A DNA stretch of 64,000 bases from Cymbidium sinense (taxonomy: Eukaryota > Streptophyta > Magnoliopsida > Asparagales > Orchidaceae): NCBI GenBank assembly GCA_021442155.1, contig CM038225.1, forward strand, positions 82,038,925 through 82,102,924. Direction: 5' to 3'. How positions within the stretch are numbered: position 1 is the stretch's first letter; every line of letters begins with the position of its first letter. The translations under genes and the position numbers were made by a program. Below the pieces are notes generated by a model that worked only from the letters and a program-made list of their open reading frames with translations, was not told the DNA's origin and ran no database searches. Shown one piece after another: positions 35,271-45,605 of the stretch.

Positions 35271-36440
35271 GAAGATTAGATGAATTGACTTGATGCTTTA
35301 GAGCACAAACCGGAGCTTAGATGAGTCAAACATCATCGAAATCAGTCCAAATGACCTTCGATCGATGAACGGACTTCGCCATTGCATTCAAAAAGTCAAA
35401 ATTTGTTATAATATAAATATTGCACAATTTAATAATCAACCGAGCAAGCGATCAAGCTATCAATGTGCCAACATGTTTATCGGAGTCAGGAAGCTGCGAT
35501 GATGCCCAAACGATCTCCGTTCATGGAATTGATTGTGTCGTTAGTTTTAAAATATTGAAATCTATCAAGTAAGACTATTCACACTCAATTCGGATGAGTC
35601 TGTGCAAATGTAAATGAGCTAGCAAATCAAAAGACATCACAAATATATTGGACATTGCCAAATGAACTCCAATCGATGAACGGACTTCGCCATTGTGTTC
35701 AGAATGTTGAAACTAATCAGAATATAAATATTGCATAACTTGATGATCAGTCGATGAAGTTTTATCTATCCATACCTAATGCACGCATATATCAAGATCA
35801 AGAGTCGAAGTTAAACCAAACGGCCTCCGTTCATGAAATTGTTCGCTAGTTTCAAAAATATCAAAATCTATAAGTAAGATCTGCTCACTCAATCTCAAAG
35901 TTATGTGAAAATCGGGCTACGACCCACAATTTTGGTACGAACTCTTCGGATTTGATTTATATAAACTAAACGGCCTCATGGAAACGTAATTATATCGTTG
36001 TATCTAGAATATCATAATAACCTTGAATCAACATATATATTGACTATATAATGATGTCAGCATAAAGTTGATTAAAGTTGATTAAAGTTGATTAAACAAT
36101 AAAATTTTGTATTAAAAGGGCTAATAACCCTAAATCCCTAATCAGTAAAATCATTCTGTGGGCCCTCACACGAGCTCATCACCACTGATCCGACCCAAAT
36201 GCCCTTCCCTATTCGATTGTCTCCCTCTCTCGCTCCTGAATGCCCTGGGAGACTCCTGAACTCTCCTCTCTTTTGTCTGAATGGCCAAACCACATCTGAC
36301 CGGTTCACTCCCTTCTCCTTCTCAACCGCTTCCCCTCCTTCCCTCCTCTTTAAAGAAATCATGAGGGCAATGAGCCTTCCTCTTCTCCAACCACACTGTA
36401 AGCAGAGACCCCAACCACTAGTAGACACCCACCCGATAGA
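35271..36440 (+). repeat. Dispersed repeat family Y, copy 1
   Basis: Its part at 35430-35610 is the inverted counterpart of 63800-64000 (shared GATCAAC-CGA, GTTCATGGAATTGATT, TCAAGTAAGACTATTC, CAATTCGGATGAGTCT). Inside, two short modules alternate: ATCGATGAACGGACTTCGCC (35363 and 35675) and CTCCGTTCATGRAATTG (35514 and 35827). A C/T-rich, GC-richer stretch follows (36160-36430), as in copy 2. This layout is typical of plant LTRs, although no coding part is attached. Confidence 0.7.
36064..36093 (+). repeat. Three perfect copies of a 10-bp unit
   Basis: AAAGTTGATT repeated three times in tandem within family Y copy 1. Confidence 0.9.
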
Positions 36441-37399
36441 ACGATTGAGTGATCAGACAATGATTAGATATCACTCTGCCAAAATTTCATTGAATCTTTG
36501 AAAAGAACCATAAGAACCAAAAAGACACATCTAAACTAAACCAAACATGAGATTAACTAAGCGACTTAACATTATAATAGATATATGTAAATGCAATAAA
36601 TTGCAAAGTACATAGTATACCCTAATCAATCAAGGTTGAATATTTGGACCAAATTTTGAAATCCCAAAACTCACTCAACACTTGAAAATGAATGGGAAAG
36701 GAATGATAAAAATTAAACATCCCCATCTCTTCTATTTAAAAAAGAAGGAAGGGTTATGTGTTGGAACAGATTCATTAAATGAAAATAATATAAAAAAAAG
36801 AGAAGAGAATCACCCTCTAGATTTTTAAAAAGGAGCTTCTTTCGCACTTGAGCTTAAATCTCAAATCAAATTATGAGGGAGAGAGAGTCAATAAACATAT
36901 CAAGGCAACACATCTAAGCTCAAATGAGTATATCGAAAAACTCAAATGTGTATATCGAAATACATACAAGCATGTTATTAGATGAAAGTTAATACACATA
37001 TTGAGATAACTATACATTTAAACATATTATATTGATGAGTGTAGTATATTTAAAAATATCAAAGATCAAATATCGCATGCATATTGATGGGATATCACAT
37101 TTATTGTGCATTGCGAAGTGAGTTTGCATGCGAACCTATCAAATAAAAGTGTGCTAGCAATATAATAAGATCAATAGCATACACATTATAAAGCAAACAT
37201 GTACTTCTACTCACTTTTTCAAAGTTTGTGCATATAATGAGATGATATAAATTCAAATGTAATGCTTTAAGAAGTGTGCAAGTATTCTCAAGTGATTTAC
37301 ACATTCTACAAGGAGTTTCTTAGGCATAGCTTTAATTGCCTCGTAAAACGTGCAAATTTTATAAGTTGCATAAAATTCAACAAATTTGAAAACAAATCC
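36441..37399. other. AT-rich region, nothing recognised
   Basis: Short imperfect repeats (CAAATGAGTATATCGAAA and CAAATGTGTATATCGAAA near 36920-36960) and small open frames without motifs. It may be the interior of the element whose end is family Y or R. Confidence 0.4.
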
Positions 37400-38631
37400 G
37401 CATGTGCCCCGACACTACGCTGAATGTTTAAATTTAGTGTCTGAGGATGTTGCGCGGGTTGCTTCCCGGTTTAGTCTTAGGACTATGTCCGGGTTAACAA
37501 AATCTAAAAATTCATTATAAGAGTTTCAATTTCTAAAATATCTGAGAAGTTAATTCCCGTCAGGATAAGATATCGATCCTCTGTAGAGTTAAGCGAGTTG
37601 CAGATCTAAAGTTCTCAAATATATTCAATTCAATCAATTGATTACCTCGATGATGGCAGTGTTGAATGGTGATTTTAACCAGAGGGGATACTTCCATCAA
37701 AATGTGATTTAATTTCAAATCAAATTAAGTATCAATCTAAAAAATTGTTTAAATAAAATTCAATCATTAAAAAGTTTAAAGAAAAGCTAAATCTATCCAT
37801 CTTTCATAACTGTTTGTTCAAGGTGACAAATTAAAAAAACTCTAGCTTATAAAGGAGTCAATGTCAATCAAGTGTTCTACTATATTCACTCTCAATCAAT
37901 CTCACGCCAATAAGGATGTGGCCCATGTCCTTTGACTATGTGACTTGGCCAGTAGGCTCCATAATGATGTAGTTATAACCAGGGCCCTCTAATTGAGTGG
38001 TTTGGCCAGTAAGGCTCCATTATATTTATCACTATACAGATGCCCCCTCAATGGCTCTACACTTTGAGTTGTGAATCATGCTTAATAAAAAAAGCTCTAC
38101 GTTAAAGGTTGACTTGCCTCTTAGACAAACACCACCCTAGGTCTACAAGGATTTCTTAGATGATGTAATCCATATGTTGTTGATAAGGATCCTTCGGTCA
38201 AGTTGGGTCAACTACCTTCTTTGACCAAGTAGACTAGGGACCACGACAGCCCAGGATGACGGAACCATGGGATCTAGATCGGGCATGTCATCATTCCCCC
38301 AACCATCCGCTTTAAGCTAAAATGATAAATTTCATAATCTTAAATTCCAAAACTCCATATGCTGTTACTATAAGCTACACATTAAGCGATCTAATGACTA
38401 GCCTTAATAAAAAATTTTCTCTCAGAATTGGGAGGCGTAATTAACTATAGGGGCTTGCGCCTATAGAAAACATGGAACCAGATCTAAAGTCCTCGCAAAA
38501 TGAGGGCCAAATCTCTAGGTAGTGTCTTATCTACTATTTCATCTACCTTCTGGAAATTATACCGACACTTTTAAATCAATCACTCTCTTCATTTGTCGAG
38601 AGAGGTCGGTGGCGAATTTTCGGAGACCACA
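37400..38631 (-). repeat. Dispersed repeat family R, copy 2 (LTR-like, minus orientation)
   Basis: Reverse complement of the R copies at 6468 and 60456. On the minus strand it opens TGTGGTCTCCG at 38631 and contains GTCGGTGGCGAATTTTCG, the TAGTGTCTTATCTACTATT word, AAGGATCCTTCGGTCAAG and GATGATGGCAGTGTTGAATG in the expected order. Non-coding. Confidence 0.82.
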
Positions 38632-39084
38632 ATTCCTTAACATCAATGCATCTCTAACATTGGTGGCATACCTAAATTAAGTTGTTGAATTGATTTGTCA
38701 TTTCTTATTTTTCTTCATCATTTTTTTACTTTGCTAATTTCTAAGCAGTGATTGGACTTAGGAATTGGTGAAAAAGTAAAAGGGTGTTAGTTCAACTACC
38801 TGTCTAGTGTAAGTGATTCATTGTCCAAAATAGGCAAAATTTGTTCTTGATCATTGTATTTTTTGAAAGATGGATTTTTTGTACTTAAGTTTGCTTGATA
38901 ATATTGAGCTGCAGTATTTTGTTTATTAGTTTTCATGCTTTCCAAGCTCTCCATTTTGTTTCTACTAGTTTTGCAGTTATGATGTGGTGTTTGTTAGTAA
39001 GTCAATTCGAATTTGCTGAAAAATAAGTTTAGCCCTTAAGGGTCAAGGATTATTAACCTTTTTTTTGTGGCCTATTCAGGATAA
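38632..39084. other. T-rich unassigned spacer before the duplicated block
   Basis: No gene or repeat match was found. It is T-rich with exon/intron-like transitions and lies where copy 1 of the block has a fragment of repeat X instead, so it may be original sequence of the PTB-containing locus. Confidence 0.35.
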
Positions 39085-40010
39085 TGTTAGTACATTTTGT
39101 ATCTTTTTGTCATGCTTTTTTTAACCTTTTCAAGCTTATATTTGTACATTTTATATCTTTTTATTAATTTATTTTGCAGGAATAGATCTAAACTCGTAGT
39201 TTTGTTTTTTCTCCTTGGTTATTATTTTTCATTCTGGAACCAAAAAAGATTTGAAGTGGATCTAGCTTATGGAATTAATACTTTTCAATTTTTTTTTATG
39301 AAAATAATATACTATAACTACCTTAAGAAAATGAAGAAACTTATGCAAATGTATGAAAATTACAAGTTGCTTGATTTTAATGTTCAAGGTAAACAAAAGA
39401 AGATGCTTCAAGTTCATCATAGTTATTGAATTTAAATTTTTGAAAATATTTCTTTTTGGTTCATATATATTTTTTCAGTTGATTAGAAGGTAATAATGTA
39501 AATTAATAGCATGATGGGCTTGTCCAACTAGATTATAATTTAAAATTCCATACATGTTGGACTTGACGTCGGACTTCGTAGTCTTCAGTTCTTTTTATTT
39601 TATTTTTTTCTCTTTTTCTCTTTTTTTTTTCTTTGTTTTTTTGACCTGCATTGCTTCTTCAGTTTACATCTTCATATAAGACCCAAGGCTTTGGCTTGGG
39701 GTTGGGCCCGATCATTGTTTCCTTGTATGATCCTATTGGTTAATTTAGCCGTCTGCCTTATAATTGATTGTGATATGCTAATCTGTTATTTTCTCTCAGC
39801 TTTTTAATTGCTCCAAGACATTTGCTTCTCTTGCCAAGGTTTATTCAAACAAGTTATGCTCTTACAATCCTTTTCGTGTATTTAATAAATCGTTTTCAAT
39901 ATCTTTATAAGAATGCTTCCAATATCCATGAATGATATGGCATTCCTTCATTATTCATTCCATGTAGAAGCAGCGTGAAAATTTTTTGGGTGGTGATTTA
40001 TCTTATTATT
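39085..40010 (+). repeat. Direct-duplicate block, copy 2: unrecognised sequence upstream of PTB fragment c
   Basis: Partner of 9481-10029. It holds the open frame 39097-39429 (110 codons). Its first third is hydrophobic and T-rich, possibly intron translated by chance, followed by WNQKRFEVDLAYGIN and KKMKKLMQMYENYKLLDFN. The second part reads through here but is broken in copy 1. No family was recognised. The extra 39431-39755, absent from copy 1, contains a T-rich tract and no gene. Confidence 0.55.
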
Positions 40011-40465
40011 AGACCACCAATGCTGCGACAATTGCACCAGCATTTGAAGGTGGTCTGCCTCCTCGTTTTAGTGGAACAAATGACAGTTGTATAATAATTG
40101 TCCCTAACTTGAACGCTGATGTAAGTTCTCTCATCCAGTTTGAATTTCCTCTTCAATTGTTTCCACTTCAAATGCTTGTAGTTGGGGCATTTCCATTAGA
40201 CTTTTTTTTTTGTACAGAAAATCGATGAAGACAAGATTTTCAATTTGTTTACTACGTATGTCAACATTCTCAAAATGAAATATCTTCACAACATACCAAA
40301 TCATGGCATCATTGAGATGGATGGTTTGGTTTCAAGCTGAACTATTTGCGCGGTTCTTTTAGTTTCACTTGATATCCTACCTTTTTCTTACTTTGGAAAA
40401 ACAGTTATTTGGTATTCCCTTTTCTTCAGCAGCTACAGATATTTGATCTTCATGAATTCAGTATT
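40011..40465 (+). pseudogene. PTB-like RRM gene fragment, copy c
   Basis: Best-preserved of the three. The exon ending at 40120 reads TIAPAFEGGLPPRFSGTND, then NLNAD. The intron is 40121-40217 (GTAAGT...TACAG, 97 bp, phase 0). The next exon encodes KIDEDKIFNLFTTYVNIL with HNIPNHGIIEM, aligned with the RRM of plant PTB3-type splicing regulators (GGLPPGISGTND, IDEDKLFNLF). The frame breaks near 40335, with FQAEL readable in another frame before a stop. The fragment is cut at 40465, where Athila gag begins with a 3-bp overlap (ATT). Confidence 0.8.
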
Positions 40466-41800
40466 AATAGACCTGTAATTTCAGCTAATAATTATGAGAT
40501 AAAAAATTCAATAATTTAAATGGTTCAAAATTATCTATTTGGGGGTTCACCCATAGAAGATCCTAGCATGCACATAGCAAACTTCAAAGATGTTTATGTT
40601 ACCTCTAAATATAATGGGATTAGTGACAATACTATTAAACTTAGCTTATTCACATTCTCGCTTAGAGTTAATGCTAAGATCGATGTTGTTGAATTCATTG
40701 TTCTAAGGAGCTATCATTATTTGGAATGATTTAGCTTAGAATATTATAGCCAATATCTTCCACCTTCTAAGATAGCTAAGCTTAGAAATGACATTACATC
40801 TTTTATTCAAATAAATCATGAATCAATTTATGATGTTAGATAGTGATTTATTGAGATAATGTCCACATTATTCCTAACCTATTTGATTAATCATTCAATC
40901 AACTTATGTCCTATGATCACTTATAACCATCATAGATGAGGGTAGTCTTATATCTAAATCTTTGAGGCATATACTTTATTGAGAAAATGACTTAATAACT
41001 CTGCTACCATTCTAAACTAAACCCTAAGAAAGTAGCTACAACTCGATGCTTAACTTCACAAGAAGGAGCTTTGTTTAAGAAAATTGATTGCTTGGAGATT
41101 AGTCAAGGTTTTAATTCTAACAATTGTAGGGAAGCATTCATGTTAGAAGAGTCTAATAATGTTGAAAGCTTAATTATGTAGTTAATAGACCAAATGATCC
41201 ATTCTCAAGTACTTATAACCTTCATTAGAGAAATCACCTTAATTTCTCATGGAATAATAATACAAATTATAATCAAAATTGGAATATAAAAAATTGAAAT
41301 AATAGAAATTTTAATAGTATTCTCCTTAAAACCAACCTAAGAAAAAGAAGCCTTTACTTGAAGATTTATTGTTATAAATGGGGACCCTATTATAAAGTCA
41401 GGCTACCTTTATTAGAAATTTTAAAATTTTAATTAAGTCAATTGGCTACCAATTTAACTAATAGACCCCACATCAGTTTGTTTAGTAAAATTGAAGTAAA
41501 TCCTTAAAATAAGCTTAAAAAGCAATGTAAAGACATAAAATTGATAAGTGAAAATAAGCGACAAGAGGTGAAAATTGATATGAGAAAACTTGAAGATAAA
41601 ATTGAAGATTTATATGATTTAGTAGAGGAAAATAAAGAAGAAAAAATTGATATGGGTGAGAAAAAGAAAGTTAAAAGAAAAGCCTTTAAGAAAATGATAG
41701 AGAGATAGCCACAACCATTTCATTAGAGACTCTAAAAATAAATTGATAAACAATTTTAATGTTTTCAAATGACATTGACCGAAGAATGTAGTGTTATAAT
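40466..41800 (+). pseudogene. Athila-like gag remnant, copy 2
   Basis: The frame at 40520-40729 carries the capsid motif PIEDPSMHIANFKDVYVTSK, closer to the family consensus than copy 1. Later parts are scattered over frames, with several short deletions relative to copy 1 between 40840 and 41330. The 5' start codon region is missing. Confidence 0.75.
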
Positions 41801-41869
41801 TAAAAAAAAATAGAAAATTTAAAAGCTCTTGTAGCTTTATTATACCAAGCACTATAGATGATAAATTTT

Positions 41870-42430
41870 TTAAAAAAGTATTGTGTGACTGAGGAGTTAG
41901 TATAAATTTGATGTCATTATCTATATTTAAGAATTAGGCTTAAGGGAGTCCAACCCAGTTGTGTGACAATTTAGTTGGCAAATAGATCTTCGACTTACTT
42001 TAAGGGGATTGTAGAGAATGTTTTAGCTAAAGTGGATAAATTGATATTCCCTACAAATTTCATTATATTAGATTTGTAAGAAGATAAAATATTAAGAAGA
42101 CCTTTCTCAATAATAGAAACAAATATGATAGATGTTCAAAAAGGAGAATTGATTGTGGTAATTCAAGATTAAGAAATCACTTTTACTATTTTCAATTCCA
42201 AAAAATTCTTTAATGATAAAAATGAATAATGTTATAATATTAGGCTTAGTGATGAGTGTGTAGTGGAGGATTTGAAAATATCTTTGATTGAAGGATTCAT
42301 TAGAACAAGCATTAGTAGAGGAAGAGGTAGAAAATGAGTATGTTTCTTTCGTTAGATCTACACCCAGAGAATTGAAGAAAAAATTTATGCCTCTTGATGT
42401 ATCTATAAGCACTCATAGTTTTAAGCCATT
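41870..42430 (+). pseudogene. Retroelement aspartic protease remnant, copy 2
   Basis: Same D-stop-GVSINLMSLSIF active-site reading as copy 1, with the stop TGA at 41890-41892. The IDVQKGELIV and TFTIFNSKKFFND segments follow in different frames. Confidence 0.7.
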
Positions 42431-42439
42431 TATCTTAAA

Positions 42440-43360
42440 ATCATCGAGGTGAGTTGAAAATTTCACCTGATCATTTGAAGTATTCATACTTAAGAAAATC
42501 ATCAATTTTACTCATAATAATGTCTGCAAACTTAAATAAAAATTAATAAGATAAGTTAACGAGTGTGCTTAGAAAACAAAAGGGGGTATTTGGTTGGACT
42601 ATTCTAGATATTATGATAATCATCCCATTTATTTGTATGCATAGAATTATAATGAAAGATAATTGCAAACTTTATGTTGATAACCGAAAGAAACTAAACC
42701 CAATTATGAAAGAAGTAGTGAAAAAGGATATTTTGAAGTGATTAAATATCTCTGATAGTTCATGTGTTAATCCAATTCTTTGTGTGCCTAAAGAAGAGCG
42801 GATATAATAATTATAATAAATGAAAATAACAAAATTATATCCACTAGGATTGTTATAGATTGGAAATTTTATATATGTTATAGAAAACTACTATGAAAGA
42901 TCATTTTTCGTTACCATTTATTGATTAGTTGTTAAATAGGTTAGTAGGGCATCCATTCTATTATTTATTTGGTAGGTATTCAAAATATTTTCAGATTGCT
43001 ATAGCATCCAAATATCAAGAGGAAACCACTTCCAGTTATCCTTATGTTACTTTTGCCTTTAAGAGAATATCTTTTAGATTATATAATTCCCCTAAAACAT
43101 TTTAATATTGTATGATGACTATATATTCTAATTTGATTAAAAATTCCATAAAAACATTCATGGATGATTTTTCTTTATTTAGAGTATCCTTTGAAATTTA
43201 CTTAGAAAATCTAGAGTTAGTCCTTAGGAGATGTGAGGATAAAAACTTAGTACTGAATTGAGAGAAATGTCATGAATAGTTAGAGAAGGAATACTTCTTA
43301 GCCATACGATACCTAAATTTTGGAATTAAAGTTAATATGGTTATGATTCAAACCAAAAGT
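42440..43360 (+). pseudogene. Retroelement reverse transcriptase remnant, copy 2
   Basis: LRKQKGVFGWTI, KDNCKLYV, KLNPIMKEVVKKDILK then the shared stop at 42739-42741; KDHFSLPFIDXLL with a stop in place of a residue; and the catalytic box FMDD at 43157-43168, intact here in contrast to FMDE in copy 1. Inactive because of frame breaks. Confidence 0.8.
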
Positions 43361-43990
43361 AGATGCAACCTCTAATTAATGTCAAAAGAATTAGGAGTTT
43401 TGTAGGACAAATAGGATTTTATATGAGATTCATTAAATATTTTTTAAGACTTCAAAACCCTTATATAACTTGTTATAAAAAAGACATCCCATTTGAGTTC
43501 ACCCCTAAATGTTTAAATGTATTTAACTTATTTAAAATTAAATATATTCGTGACCTATCATTATAACACCTGATTGGAATAGTTCTTTTGAACTTAGGTG
43601 CGATGTTAGTGACTATATTATAGGTGTAGACTTAGGCAAAGATGGGGAAAAAGTTTAGATTATTTACTATGTTAGTGAAACTCCTAAAGAATCATAATTA
43701 AACTATTCTATAATTGAAAAAGAGTTATTAACAGTAGTATTTTCCTTTAATAAGTTTAGGTTTTATTTAGTTGGCGCTAAAGTCATTATATATACTAATC
43801 ATGTAACAATAAAATTTCTTATTGACAAGAAAGAAGCTAAACCCAGATTGATTAGATTGGTTCTTCTTTCATAAGGATTTGACTTAGAAATTATGGCCAT
43901 GAGAGGAATACATAATCCAGTAGTAGACCAAGTAACTAGAGTAGAAGTAGGACAAGAATTTAAATTTAGTAAAAATATTAGAGAATAATT
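43361..43990 (+). pseudogene. RT connection and RNase H remnant, copy 2
   Basis: The frame at 43363-43566 (RIRSFVGQIGFYMRFI) is followed by the RNase H motifs [26 protein letters not shown] and [10 protein letters not shown]. The stop after PKES is shared with copy 1. Confidence 0.78.
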
Positions 43991-44039
43991 CTCTGATGAG
44001 CACTTATTTCTATTTGAATATTAAGTTATTCTTTGGTAT

Positions 44040-45000
44040 GTAAACATTGTGAATTTTTTATTGAGTGAGACCTTACCTAAAGAGTTAACTTATCAACAAA
44101 AGAAATGGTTTTTGCCTGATATTAAATTTTATTTTATGATGAACCTTATCATATAAGAAATATTTAGATCAAACTATGAGGAGATGTGTTCAAGATGATG
44201 AGATAAATGAAATTTTAAGGTTATGCATGATTCTAAGTTTGGGGGGAATTTTAAAGAAAATGAGACAACAACCAAGGTGTTATAAAGCAAGTTCTATTAG
44301 CCTACTCTAATAGAGATGCTAATGAATATGTGAAGAATTATGATGGGTATCAAAGAACTGAAAATATATCAAAATGTCATGAAATTCCTTTCAACTATAT
44401 ACTTGAGGTTGAGATGTTTGATGCATGGGAAATTAACTTCATGGGACCTTTTATTTCATCTTTTAAAAATGAGTACATTTTGGTTGATGTGGATTATGTT
44501 TTTAAGTTGACTGAAGCAATAGCTACTCCTAATAATGATTATAAGATTGTTTTAAAATTCTTAATAAAAAATATTTTTCACTAGATTTGGTACACCTAGA
44601 GTCATTATTAATGAAGAGAGCACTTACCTTTCTAATAAATTTTGAAAATTATTTTGATAAAATATGGTGTTAAGCATAGGATAGCTATTGCTCAGGTCTA
44701 ACTAGGGAAGCTTGGCCAAATAGATTAGATGATGCATTATAAGCCTATTAACCATTATAAATTAGTATGTAGAAAAGCTTGTTACTTACCCTTAGAATTG
44801 AAACAATAAGCATATTGGGCGATCAATAAGTAAAACTATGATATATAGAGAATGGAAGAAAGACTCTTAAATAAATTGGATGAGATAAGATTGGGAGTTT
44901 ATGAAAATGCTAAAATTTATAAAGAATAAATTAAAAGATGTCATTTTAAAAAGACCCTTAAAAAGAAATTGAGCCTAGAGAATAAGTATTATTATTTAAT
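44040..45000 (+). pseudogene. Retroelement integrase remnant (zinc-binding and catalytic core)
   Basis: It would insert element DNA into the chromosome. QQKKWFLPDI starts the segment, then FGGNFKENETTTKVL and FYWPTL (zinc-binding region). In the frame at 44330-44584, YDGYQRTENISKCHEIP stands where the family has C-x-x-C, so both zinc-binding Cys are Tyr. The core follows, with EINFMGPF where the first catalytic Asp is expected (Asn instead), then KNEYILVDVDYV and RFGTPRVIINEES, where the second Asp is Glu. The segment is absent from copy 1 because of the X insertion or replacement. Confidence 0.78.
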
Positions 45001-45260
45001 TCTAAGTTTAAATTATTTACTGAAACATTGTAGCTTAGATGGCCATGACCATTCCTAGATGTAAAAGCTTGCACATATGGTGTTGTCGATATTCATGACT
45101 TGAAAATTTAGAATATTTTTAAAGAAATTTGTCAAATAGTTGAGCATTATTTTGGGGGTGAGATGAACAGACTTAAAGTGTTTATTAGCTTCATTTTTAT
45201 TAAAGATGATTGAGATATGATTTAGTTAGGCTAAAGACTATAAACTAAGTGCTTCTTAGG
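45001..45260 (+). pseudogene. Athila integrase C-terminal tail and post-pol signature, fragment 3
   Basis: Third copy of the segment at 25910 and 28110 (RWP-F and VVDIHDLK), here in its natural place after the integrase core. It ends with AGACTATAAACTAAGTGCTT and GAGGAAACCCAA near 45240-45270. Post-pol non-coding sequence continues to about 45605. Confidence 0.72.
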
Positions 45261-45605
45261 AGGAAACCCAAGGCATATCTATTTATTGTGTGGTTTATTT
45301 GTTTATATGTTGTGTGATATTTGAATAACAATAAAGAAATTATATGTTGGTTTGTAGCTTTAGGCACTGATTTATCAGCATCATGATGTTATATCATTTT
45401 TATTGTAGTAGTGTGCTAAATTGCATATTTTGTTGAAATTATCAAAAATTGCCACAAAGTCCTTTAACTATGTTACAATGCTGCAACACTAGGATAATTG
45501 GCATTACAATGCTAGTTAACAGTCAGTTCAACTCTAAAATAACATATATAATTATTAGTATAAGAATAAAAGTAGGTAGAGCACCTAAGTGTTATTGATT
45601 GTAGT

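Larger units (their letters stand above)
40466..45605 (+). mobile_element. Athila-like Ty3/gypsy gag-pol remnant, copy 2 (with integrase)
   Basis: Partner of 10983-14789, running on through integrase, the integrase tail and the post-pol signature. It lacks the first part of gag and ends near 45605, where an inverted X repeat begins. Frame-disrupting changes are spread along its whole length and many stops coincide with those of copy 1. No LTRs or primer-binding site were found. Confidence 0.85.
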
